From NCBI GenBank assembly GCA_016720925.1, contig JADKJR010000001.1, positions 434,001 through 498,000 of the forward strand: 64,000 nucleotides of DNA. The letters are read 5' to 3'. The stretch's first letter is position 1, and each line of letters opens with the position of its first letter. Made by a program: the position numbers and the translations under genes. Positions 44,833-53,945 of this stretch are shown here, piece after piece. The notes below the pieces were generated by a model. That model was given only the letters and a program-made list of their open reading frames with translations, made no database searches and was not told the DNA's origin. The stretch comes from Betaproteobacteria bacterium. Lineage in GTDB: Bacteria; Pseudomonadota; Gammaproteobacteria; Burkholderiales; Usitatibacteraceae.

Positions 44833-44930
44833 TCCTTGTTGGAAATAGATCCTTTCAAGAAGGCTTGTACGTGGCGTGCACGACCACGTGAAGTCTTCTG
44901 TGGCAAAGTTAGCCAAAGGCGAGCGCGGTA
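44833..44930 (+). pseudogene. Remnant of a second Cap3 C-terminus
   Basis: Across one indel the text reads VLVGNRSFQEGLYV then VHDHVKSSVAKLAKG, matching VIVGNRAFPEGIYVGVHDRA and KFSVAERV of the intact Cap3 at most positions, also at DNA level. No upstream part of a second JAB domain and no start are left. The rest of the 44724-45078 gap holds nothing else recognisable. Confidence 0.6.
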
Positions 44931-45078
44931 ATCACTCCATTCGAAGCGGAACGGATGCAAGAAAATCGAGAACCTAAAACATCCTATGCATCCACGATGG
45001 TAACGTCGCTAAGGTCCCAAATATCGCTCTCTACACTAAGAAATGGAGGGCAAACGTTTTGCGAAATGTTCCTTCACG

Positions 45079-46230
45079 TCATTTGTGCCTGAAGGCTTCT
45101 CGAAAATTTGAATATCTTTTCAACCAAGAGGAAACGGTTGACTTTGCGACCCCTAACGCACGCGCAATTTCAACTTTCGAATACCCTTCTCGTGCAATGA
45201 GGACCGCTTGGTCGACTAACGCAATCGTTTTCACGCCTTTGCCACGACGAGTTGGCGCAACTTCCTCTTCAAGTTGCAGCCAAATTTCGGCTTCGCGAAT
45301 GAGAGAAGCATTTGGCGCTTCAAGGGTGTCTTGATCAATTTTTTTGCGAAATATTGCAATCAGTTCCGGATACGGTTTGCATAGCGCAGTCCTACCACCT
45401 AACTTGAGGAGCACGCGACGTGCACCTCTGAGCGCTTCGTAAAGCTCTTTGTCACGTTCGTTGTCGGTAAATACGGGCGCGGCTTCAGGAAACATCAGCC
45501 ACAAAAATGTATTTTCGTAGTGATTAACTCTTTGCAGGCCGTCAGGCCCCTTCGTGAATACGATTCCGCGTAATTCGGCAATCCCCCTCGCCATGCGCCC
45601 TCTCCGGTATGCCGCAAATCTTTTAGCCCGGCTTCGACCGTCAGGACCGGCTTGCGAATGAACACGACAAAATCTGTTGCCCGGCCATGCGTGACGAAAG
45701 CAGATTTCACAGATTTGAGCGACGCGCCATTTGGTAATTGCCCAGCCGATCAGCGCCAGACCCCAGGCGACTTTCTCCATCTCCTTGTAGGAATCAGATT
45801 GTGCCGACAGTGCAAGTGACCGGCCCAAAATCGCGACAGATGCAACTTCGCCTTCTACCATTTGCGGCATGCCCCTTATGCTTGCCAGACCGGAAGTCTT
45901 GAATCTTTCAAGCAATTCGGAAGCTGAACGACAATTGGTTACCGTGGAAAGCACCGCTAGATTTGTCTGGCGAATTTTTCGATGGATTACCCTCGAAATG
46001 AAATCGATGAGCGCCATACCTGAGGTAAGTTCTAGTTCGTGCCCACTCACATCGCATACGCTCAGCAGTGGCGCGAGAAAATTGTGAAAACGGACGCGAT
46101 CAAGTCGATCCGACTTGCCGGGGGAATCCACTATGCTCAATTCTTCCGCCGAAAAGCACAAGGCCCAAGAACCGCGCCCGAGAAAGTCTGTGCGCGCTCT
46201 TTTCTTCAAGTTGCGGCCAATAGTTCGCAT
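45079..46230 (-). CDS. DNA-binding protein with zinc-finger-like and helix-turn-helix segments, function unknown
   Basis: 383 residues, intact, opposite to its neighbours. A middle CEICFRHAWPGNRFCRVHS gives a C-x2-C-x10-C-x2-H zinc site; the C-terminus GYSKVEIARALGVAKSTVSS is a clear helix-turn-helix of the resolvase/transposase type, followed by WLKRYSNFREAFRHK. Upstream part helical without known motif (SGMALIDFISRVIHRKIRQT). I do not recognise the family. Between CBASS and the Tn7-like genes it could be a mobile-element regulator or an accessory target protein. Confidence 0.65.
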   Translation of the reverse strand: MRTIGRNLKKRARTDFLGRGSWALCFSAEELSIVDSPGKSDRLDRVRFHNFLAPLLSVCDVSGHELELTSGMALIDFISRVIHRKIRQTNLAVLSTVTNCRSASELLERFKTSGLASIRGMPQMVEGEVASVAILGRSLALSAQSDSYKEMEKVAWGLALIGWAITKWRVAQICEICFRHAWPGNRFCRVHSQAGPDGRSRAKRFAAYRRGRMARGIAELRGIVFTKGPDGLQRVNHYENTFLWLMFPEAAPVFTDNERDKELYEALRGARRVLLKLGGRTALCKPYPELIAIFRKKIDQDTLEAPNASLIREAEIWLQLEEEVAPTRRGKGVKTIALVDQAVLIAREGYSKVEIARALGVAKSTVSSWLKRYSNFREAFRHK

Positions 46231-46390
46231 TTGCTGATTTCAAATGGCGGCGTGGCTTGCTCTCGAAACCTGCGCTTCCCAGGGATTTCCCCTTGGAGGC
46301 AGTTCGCATTTGTTGTTTTGGCACGCGCTTCCATCTTGCGTGACATTGCATCATCATGCGTTCCAATGCAACAAAACAATAGGAATTTTT

Positions 46391-46576
46391 GTGAAGAAAC
46401 TGATCGGCGCAAAGGAAGTGGCGACAAAGCTCTCAATTAGCCTGCGCAAGCTCGAACAGATGGTCGCCAACGGCGAGCTTCCCGGCTACTTCAAGTTGGG
46501 ACGAATCAGGAAATGGGACCTTGCCGCAATCGATGAGTGGATTGAACGCAGAGTTGCGCACTCGCCGGACAGCTAG
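46391..46576 (+). CDS. Excisionase/AlpA-like helix-turn-helix protein
   Basis: 61 residues from GTG 46391 (AGGAA eight bases upstream): KKLIGAKEVATKLSISLRKL, EQMVANGELPGYFKLGRIRK, WDLAAIDEWIERRV. This is the MerR/HTH_17 fold of excisionases and AlpA regulators (AKEVATKL...S-x-R-x-L...PxxFKLGR...W-x-x-x-I-D-x-W). Typical of integrative elements. Divergent from the larger DNA-binding gene with about 160 bases between. Confidence 0.8.
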   Translation: MKKLIGAKEVATKLSISLRKLEQMVANGELPGYFKLGRIRKWDLAAIDEWIERRVAHSPDS

Positions 46577-46744
46577 CGACTGGATATACCTGAGATATAC
46601 GAGGCCCAAGTGCGCTTGATAGCTGCAATTGCAGCGATAGCCAAGGGTTATTGAAATCAAAGATGAAAGGGTAGATCAGTTGGCCAGACCGGTCTTATAA
46701 GCGTTATGAGCGCAGAACGAAAAAACTAAGTTGCTAGGCCAAAA

Positions 46745-46878
46745 GCACGAAAGCCCCCGCTCTTGCAGGAGCATTTGGGGGCATTCGTGCGGGAGGCAGT
46801 AAACACAAAACGCACCCGCGAGCGCGTATTGTCTGCCTCCCGTAGCCCGGTGTCAAGCCCGATTCTTGCCCGGGGGGT
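46745..46878. ncRNA. Tandem stem-loop region, candidate structured RNA or DNA element
   Basis: Hairpin 1: GCACGAAAGCCCCC (46745-46758) pairs with GGGGGCATTCGTGC (46777-46790) with one mismatch, and its loop holds GCTC/GAGC. Directly after it, hairpin 2: GGGAGGCAG (46791-46799) pairs with CTGCCTCCC (46833-46841). A third GCCCGG/CCGGG pairing lies at 46845-46875. The stretch ends about 40 bases before a small gene and after a 340-base gap. Type unknown. Confidence 0.5.
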
Positions 46879-46916
46879 CTAGCTTGTCTCAAAAAAACCA
46901 ACGAAAGGTTTTAAAG

Positions 46917-47105
46917 ATGAGCATTCATTTGAATTCAGATTTTCTCTTTTATTCGAGTGCATCACAAACGACCATCCTAAACGATTCACTCGCGGAACTC
47001 GATTTTGAACAGGTCGATTTCTTGGTGACTGCGCAGCCTCGAGTTTCTGATGTTGCCGCAGCGCGCTTCTCCTTAATCGAACCGCCCGTGTCAGCTTATG
47101 TGTAA
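46917..47105 (+). CDS. Small protein, 62 residues, unknown
   Basis: ATG preceded by GAAAGG. Reads MSIHLNSDFLFYSSASQTTI, LNDSLAELDFEQVDFLVTAQ, then PRVSDVAAARFSLIEPPV. Acidic, no signal peptide, no known motif. It follows the stem-loop region directly, which may be its leader. Confidence 0.45.
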   Translation: MSIHLNSDFLFYSSASQTTILNDSLAELDFEQVDFLVTAQPRVSDVAAARFSLIEPPVSAYV

Positions 47106-47604
47106 GCGCGATGGCAAGTTCAACTCAATATCCAGGTTCACAACGTTGTCAGGAAGGCATCAGGGTGACCCTCGCTGCCTCTTGCTGCCCTTCGCATTTC
47201 CACGTAGGAAGATGGTTCCTTCCGACTATCCGCCATTCGAATTAGTTCTCGGCGAATCTGGATATGACCCACTCGGCTCCGCGATGAAAAAACGTCATTG
47301 CCTCGCGAAGCAAATCAATGCGAACGCCCCGCCGCTTCGGCTGGTCGGCCGCGCGCGACCAACGCCAATTCGACCGTAGCTCGCGCAAGCTGCACTGGAA
47401 CCTCATGAACTAATCCGAAAGTGCCTGTCTAATCCTGCCAGGCACTTCGGCCAGTGTGGGACGTATGCCTGTTCCCATTTGCAGTTTTTAGCCTTTTGTA
47501 TCGCTTGTCCTACTACAGGGCACAAAGCGGGAGTAGGACGGCCATTTGTCAATCATCTAATGACTCTCTTCGCCCATCTCGCAATTACTTAAAAGGAATA
47601 CTCA
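47106..47604. other. 500-base non-coding stretch before tnsA; candidate transposon end
   Basis: Contains a 12-pair hairpin AAGTGCCTG ... CAGGCACTT within 47415-47450, then TGTGGG at 47455 (Tn7-type elements begin TGT), TTGTCCTACTACAGGG at 47505 and its inverted GTCCTACT/AGTAGGAC pair (47507-47514, 47532-47539). Tn7-like right ends normally sit just upstream of tnsA with several TnsB sites, so this is where an end is expected. I cannot define the exact terminus or a target duplication. Confidence 0.4.
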
Positions 47605-48231
47605 TTGAAACCAGTTCGAAAGATTCACAACCGAAGTCCCCACAAGGTCATCGGTCGATTCCCGTCAAACAAGTCACGTTTCTGCATCTGGTGGGAAAGC
47701 CAGTTGGAGCAAGATTGCCTGTTTCACCTTGAATTCGATCGCGAGGTGGCGGCTATCTCGGGTCAGCCATTCCACGTTTCCTACGTGCTGAATGGCAAGC
47801 GGCGTCGCTATACCCCGGATTTTCTCGTCGAGGGATCGAATCTGCGCGATGTCATCGAAGTGAAACCGCTGGCGAAAACCTTGACGCCGGAGTTTCGACT
47901 CTGGAAAGCCGCCGTCACTGAAGTGCTCGCGAGACACAAATACCGATTCTTCATTAAGACCGAACTTGATCTCCGTCGGGAACCGGAGCTCTCAAACCTG
48001 AAATGGTTGTATCGCTTCCTTAGAACCGAGGCCACGGACTACCAGTGTCAGCAACTACTCGCGCAAATTCAACGCGGCGCGAGAACCGTGGGCGCGGTCC
48101 AAGCGCACGCCCGCGTCCACAACAGTGACGTCGAGTTGGTATGGCATTTGATTGCAACACGCGCTGTAGAAGTCGACCTTAACCAGAGGCTCACCGAGCA
48201 ATCGCTCATTTCTTCGAGGAGTAACGCGTAA
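47605..48231 (+). CDS. tnsA: Tn7-like transposase endonuclease subunit TnsA
   Basis: 208 residues, intact, TTG start after AAGGA. Cuts the 5' strands at the transposon ends. Restriction-enzyme-like core: E31 and E35 in WESQLEQD, D72 in RYTPDFLVEG, and VIEVKPL with K87. The opening VRKIHNRSPHKVIGRFPSNK is the usual TnsA N-terminus. A helical winged C-terminal domain contacts TnsB. Stop overlaps the tnsB ATG by one base. Confidence 0.93.
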   Translation: MKPVRKIHNRSPHKVIGRFPSNKSRFCIWWESQLEQDCLFHLEFDREVAAISGQPFHVSYVLNGKRRRYTPDFLVEGSNLRDVIEVKPLAKTLTPEFRLWKAAVTEVLARHKYRFFIKTELDLRREPELSNLKWLYRFLRTEATDYQCQQLLAQIQRGARTVGAVQAHARVHNSDVELVWHLIATRAVEVDLNQRLTEQSLISSRSNA

Positions 48232-50268
48232 TGTCATTTAATCTGAATTTGACCAATCCAGTTGTAGGACAACAAGTGCAGTTGCATGCCCAGCAGTATT
48301 CAATTGGGCTTCCGTTGCCCGATGGGCGTTTCTCCCTAACCAACGTCAAGAACGGCACGACACTGCTCATGGCGCGCCAGGAACTGGCGCAGAAGTATCT
48401 GGACGGGTTTGCCGAGCACGTCGCCGATCCCGTGGCGGCAACGTTTCTGACGCAACGCAAACTGAATTTGCTCGACCTCACGATTGCCTCCGAGGAGGAC
48501 AAGAAAACGGTCCGGCGCAAGCAGGCCTATGTTGACGCATTGGATAATTTGGGCGTCAAGACCTACCAGCCTTCTCGCTTCACCCAAGTCATCGAAGCGG
48601 TCGCAGCGGAAATTGGCGATGTGCGAAAGCCGACGCATTGGACCCTGCAGCGGTGGCGCCGCGATTGGGAAAGGTCGCAGGGTGATCCTCGCGTGTTTCT
48701 TCCCCAGCGCGCGCGGCGTGGCAATCGGCAGCTACGTTGGCCACAGGAACTTGTCCAACTTGCCGGTCAGGTCGCAAAGGAAGGGCTGCTCACCAAGCAA
48801 AAACACACCGTCACAAAATTCTGCCGCGACTTGGAAACGGCGATTGCAGACGCGAACAAATTTCGGGAACCAGCGCATCACATCAAGATGCCGAGCGAGG
48901 GTTCGGTGCGTCGCTATTGTTTGCGGATTGATCCCTTCAAATTCCTGTCATCGCGGTCCACGTGGCGTGCAGCGGATCGAACCCAGAAACAGTATGGCCG
49001 TGGCGTAAAGACCAGCCGAATTCTGGAACGGGTAGAAATCGATCACACGTTACTGGATTTGTTTGTGGTGGACAGTAGGTCCGGAATCATTCTCGGTCGC
49101 CCCTGGCTCACGATCGTCATTGACGCGCATTCGCGCGCCATCCTGTCGTTCTACCTGTCGTTCGGGCCACCGTCATGGGTCGCGGTGATGGAAGCGATGA
49201 AGCGCGCGATCTTGCCGAAAGGGGACCTCCGCAAGGTGTATCCCGAAATTCAACATACTTGGGATTGCCATGGCCTCATGGAACTGGCGATTTCGGACAA
49301 CGGCAAGGAGTTCGTGTCGGCCAACCTTGATGATGGCGCCGATGCGCTTCGCATCCGGATTCAACTGTGCCCCACATGAGCCCTGGTACAAGGGGCAAGG
49401 TCGAGCGCTTCATGCGCACGATCAACCAGGGGTCTCATCCACGCCTTGCCTGGCACCACGTTTGGCAAGCAATACAGATTGCCAGATTACGACCCTACCA
49501 AGCATGCCACGGTGGATTTCCATGAACTGGTGAAGATCATGCATATGTGGGTGGTCGATATCTACATGCAGGACTACCACTCCGGCATCATGACTACGCC
49601 AGCAGCGAAATGGGCGGAAGGAGTCATCGAAAATCCGCCCCGTCTGCCGCCGTCCAGACGCGAGCTCGATATCGCGCTTGGCGTCATCGTCGAACGCACT
49701 ATTCATCACTATGGGATCGAGATCAACGGGCAACTATTCAACTGTCAGGACCTCTCGTTGATTCGCGCCCGCATGGAAAATCCGGAAGGGCAAGCGCCAA
49801 GCCATGGCGCGGTTGAAGATCAAAATGCTTCCCGATGACATCAGGGGTATTTACGTGCGCGATCCCCTGACTGACGAATACCTGTGGGTGCCAAACACGG
49901 AGCCCGAATATGCCGAGGGAAAAGGTTGGCACCAGCACAAGATCATCCAAGCCTATGCCAAGACCTTGGGAACCGGAAAGGTTGACCAGGAGGGACTGCG
50001 TATCGCCGAGGCCAAGATCGCGCGTCAGATCAAGAAAGTCGTGAAGCGCGGCGGGGGAAAGCGGGGCAATAAGCACGTGGCTCGTTACGAGAATGTGGCC
50101 CAGTCGGACTACCAGCAAGCGGAAGCCGCACAGGCAGAACGTAATCCTTCAAGCGAACTTGCCGAGTTCTCGGATGAGCCTGGCAACACCAATTTCGGTG
50201 AGCGGCCCCTGTTTGTCCCGACGGAGCTGCCTCCGGCCCAAGATGGATGGGAGGTGAACTCAGACTAG
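48231..50268 (+). CDS. tnsB: Tn7-like DDE transposase TnsB (four frameshifts)
   Basis: Recombinase joining the 3' ends to target DNA. N-terminal HTH domains (THWTLQRWRRDWERSQGD), catalytic RNase-H core with D271 (VEIDHTLLDLF), D356 (ISDNGKEF) and Glu in KVERFMRT, spacing like Tn7 TnsB. C-terminal Mu-type beta barrel (LPDDIRGIYVRDPLTDEYLW) and a tail for TnsC. Extra bases in short runs at 49370-49373 (C4), 49392-49395 (G4), 49429-49432 (G4) and 49788-49790 (G3) break the frame; removing one base from each restores a continuous protein of about 678 residues. GAGGAG ribosome site. Confidence 0.9.
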
Positions 50269-50318
50269 ACCATCGACCGCACTCTCCGTTCTATTTTCCT
50301 CCAACTGAAAGGTTAACC

Positions 50319-51346
50319 ATGCGTACACCAGACCAGACCGCCGATACGACTGCTTCTGCCAAAGCGGGTTCCCTCGACAAGCTATACGGGGCCTTCGTCC
50401 GCCATCCGCGCCTTACCCATTTGATGGAGGCAATCGATGAGTGTCTTGAAGTCACCCGCGAAGATCAGGAGCCGCGCTGCATGACCATTGTCGGTGAATC
50501 GGGCGTCGGTAAAAGCACACTTATCGCCCAGGTATTGAAGGGCTATGCGGCGGAGGAAACACCCACGGGTCGGATCGTACCGATTTTGGCGATCGATGTG
50601 CCAAAGCCGTGCAGTGTGAAGGGAGTGACCACCACTCTCTTGAGCGCGCTGGGGGATCCTCAGCCGGATCGGGGTAATACTGTGAGCCAGATCGAGCGCC
50701 TTTACAAGCCCGTCATACATTGCAAAGTCGACATGATTATTCTCGATGAATTTCAGCATCTCCTGGATGAGAAAACCGAGCGCGTGCTGGGCGATGTGTC
50801 GGACTTCGTCAAGACGCTGATCAACCGGACAAAGATATCCTTTGTGCTGGTCGGAATGCCTAGCCTGGTCAAGGTTGTGGAAGGGGATAGCCAAATCCAG
50901 TTACGCAGCCGCTTCATGAATCGCATGACGCTGGAACCTTTCACCGGCAGCGTGACAATGGCGACGAATACCGGAAGTTTCTTCAACAGATTGAATTGAC
51001 GCTGCCGTTTTCGGGCCAATCGAATTTGTCGGATTACCATCGCGCCATGCGTCTCTACGTCGCATCGGGCGGCTACCTCCGCTACACCATGCGTGTAATC
51101 AAGTCCGCGGCCCGCAAGGCCATGAAGCTGAAGCTGAACGAGATCGATGATGCCGTCCTCGTCGCCGCCTTTGACGCGGAAATCGGCGCGAGCGGTTTTG
51201 TGAAATTCAACCCGTTTACCGTGAATATCACGGCCATTGAGAACGAGATCATCGGCGGAAAGAAAAATCGGCACAAAGGGGCATCATCCAATCGGATCAA
51301 GTCCAAGAAGAAGGACGAAGCTGGCGCAGTTGCGGAATTGTCTTAG
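50319..51346 (+). CDS. tnsC: Tn7-like AAA+ regulator TnsC/TniB (one frameshift)
   Basis: ATPase that links target selector and transposase. Walker A GESGVGKSTLIA (residues 59-70), Walker B MIILDEFQHL (about 139-148), sensor region ISFVLVGMPSLVKVV, and arginine-rich LRSRFMNRMTLEPF. One G missing at 50946-50947: the first frame ends at 50999 while the next reads QRDNGDEYRKFLQQIELTLP and continues to 51346. Reconstructed about 341 residues, in the short TniB-like size range. Ten bases before tniQ. Confidence 0.9.
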
Positions 51347-51356
51347 GGAGGCTCAG

Positions 51357-53699
51357 ATGCAGCGATCGGCAATGGCACTGCTGGTAAGACCCGATCCCTT
51401 TGACGATGAGAGCCCGCTAGGCTACTTATTGCGCCTCATTGATCTGAATGGGTTGGTGTCTGGCAATCACTTGCTTGACCTGATTGCTGTGGAGGGACGG
51501 CGCTGGCGGTCCCTCTGGGCGGTTGCCACGCGCCCACAGGGCATGATGGATCTGGCAATTGCCCTCGGCAAGCCGGTGGAACCCTATCGGCAATTGGCCT
51601 ATACACGGTCGAATTCAGAATTGTTTTCAACCTGTTTGTTTAAGGGTTCGCAAATTCCGCGTTGGGCTCTTCGAGTCAAAAGGTCGCACGTGTGTGTCGT
51701 CTGCCTGCGGGCATCCGCGCACGCGCGTGCTGTGTGGGATTTGTCGCTGGTCGAAGGTTGCCCTCAGCACAACATCCGGCTGATAGATGCCTGCCCACAT
51801 TGTCACTCCGCACTCCGCATGGCCCGGCAAGAGGTTGCTACCTGCGGCTCGTGTGGCTTTGACTTGCGACTGGCTGAAGGTGAACCGTTGACGACGGTCG
51901 AAAGCGACCGGCTTCGTTTGATCCTCCACGCGTTGGCAGGACCACATGACCGCCCCAATATGGTGGGCGAACAGGTGATCTCCAAAGGTGGCTGGCTGGC
52001 GCTGCTGGCGTTTTTATGGCGCTCCGGGGGCGAATGGGCTCGCATCGGAAAAAGTGACACTTGAAATCCCCGATATCACGCGAATTCGCGGCGAGGGTAT
52101 CAGCGAGGCCCTTGTCGGCTTACGTGATTGAGTCAATTCGACACGCTCGTGAGGGCGCATATCGGAAAGGTCGCGTTGCAACTGCCGGCGCTAGGAATCG
52201 AGGCGTGGATCATGCGCCTACAAGAACGATTGGTCGCGCGTCAGTACCACGCCAAGGAATTTGACGTACTGCGAGCGGCGCCGAGACGGCTCGCCAGCAC
52301 AACCCTCAATGACAATGGGGCGGTAGACGTCGGTGGCGGCAAGTCGTTGATGAGCGACACGACCTTTAGCCGCGCTCAGGTTGCCAAGATTCTAGGTGTA
52401 CCCACGGTCTACTTTCGTCGGACGATGCCCTGTCGGGCCTTAAGGAGGTTGATTGCTTGGCGGCGGATGGCAAGAATGTAAGTGCGTACGCGTTAAACGA
52501 CTTGTTGAGTCGCATTCAGCGCCAGATCGTGTCGAGACCTGCAGGCAGAACTATTTCTGTTCGGGACATTATTGTTGGCGGTAAGCTGCCACTCGCCGGC
52601 AGGACACTCTGGGAGCTTTTGTTGAATTGCGCGAAGGGAGAATATTGGGTGTCGCGTGGGTTCCTGGGCAGCCCTTCGCAACAATGACATTGAATCGCGA
52701 GGATTGTGCTGACTTTTTAAGGGAACGAAAAGTTGATGACGGATTTCTGTCAGTGCCCGAGGTGGCGCTCCACCTGCGGACCTATTCGGACGTGATTTAT
52801 CGATTGCTCCGTACCGGAAAATTGATAATGCATGAAAGAGTATTGCAACGGACCAGCAAACAATGGTGCATGACTAAGACGGATCTCGAAGAATTCGATC
52901 GCACCTACGTGTTGGCGGGTTCAATGGCGCGGCAGTTTTCTGTCAATCACACAAACGTTGCCGACAAGATCCGCGATGCCGGCGTTGAGCCAGTGTCAGG
53001 GCCAGTATCGATGATGGTCTGGTTTATCTGTTCCGGCGACAGGATTTACGATCTATCGATCTTGCTGCAGCGGTGAAAACGCATTGCTATCGAACCAGGG
53101 CCGGGCGACCGAAGTCTGGTGCTCCGGCGCGCCATGCTGAATTCGCTCAAATGGAACTGCATGAATCCTCGGTGGTCATGGCGCGTCTGAATATTTCGTC
53201 GCAGCGCTTGGGCCGCTTGGTGAAGGATGGCAGACTTCAGTGCATTGAACATTCAAATCAACTGGGAAACCGGCGCGTGTTCGAGCGTGGGGTCGTTGAC
53301 ACATTCTGCGCGCAGTATCGCGAAAATGCTGGCTGGATGCGCATAGAGGATGCGGCGAAATACTTCGACGTATCGCCCCAAGGATTTCGGCGAAATTGGA
53401 CAGATTCGGGAAGGCTTAAGACCGAAACAGATGGGTTGGGGACATACCTTCGAGTAGAGGACGTTGACGTGGCGATCAAGCAGAATAGAACTCAACTTAC
53501 CGCGCGGCAGGCAAGTCAACTAATCGGGATCGAAAAATCCACACTCGCCAATTGTCATCAGCTAGGGAGAATACGACCAATTTCCGGACCAGGCATCGAT
53601 CAGTTTGGGACTTACCTCTACGACCGAACGTCCGTACTCGCGTTGCGACAATACAATATTTGTCAAGAATCAGCAGAGAATGAAAAAGACAAGGCATGA
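51357..53699 (+). CDS. tniQ: TniQ/TnsD-type target-selection protein with a helix-turn-helix array (five frameshifts)
   Basis: Start ATG after AGGGAGG. TniQ domain: PDPFDDESPLGYLLRLIDLN, then zinc sites C113/C116, C135/H138, C146/C149, C163/C166. After it the protein goes on for about 540 residues as a chain of HTH_17-like units: FSRAQVAKILGVPTVYFRR; LSVPEVALHLRTYSDVIYRL; MARQFSVNHTNVADKIRD; VMARLNISSQRLGRLVKDG; IEDAAKYFDVSPQGFRRNW; TARQASQLIGIEKSTLANC. Indels at about 52049-52053 (A run), 52128, 52420, 52651 and 53012 must be bridged. About 780 residues reconstructed. Large size fits a TnsD-like, site-specific selector. Confidence 0.8.
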
Positions 53700-53945
53700 A
53701 AACTTCCTGCGGAATTCTCGAAAATGATTGCGTTGTCTGGTGATCACTGAAATTTTGCCTGCCATGCCACGGGCGTCTGTTCCTACTTCATGGCGACTGG
53801 CTTTTTCATGGCGCAACATATCTGTGTGAACGAGCATCGGCAAAGCCGCCTGTGCGTGGGATGGCTTGGGCGCTTTAAGTGGTGCCAGCATGCCCCCCGT
53901 CCCGTTGGCGCTGACAGGTCCGTGGCTTGCTGTTGGCAGAGTTGG
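53700..53945. other. Non-coding stretch between tniQ and the metal-sensing kinase
   Basis: Convergent intergenic region. A reading frame on the minus strand (53670-53891) has no family resemblance. No terminator with a T-run and no clear transposon terminus seen. Confidence 0.4.

Noticed and set aside
48259..48275. TTGTAGGACAAC inside tnsB resembling the TTGTCCTAC word at the candidate ends
   Set aside because: Lies within conserved coding sequence of tnsB (VVGQQVQ); taken as coincidence.
53670..53891. 73-codon minus-strand frame between tniQ and the kinase gene
   Set aside because: Overlaps the tniQ 3' end, no motif, no ribosome site.
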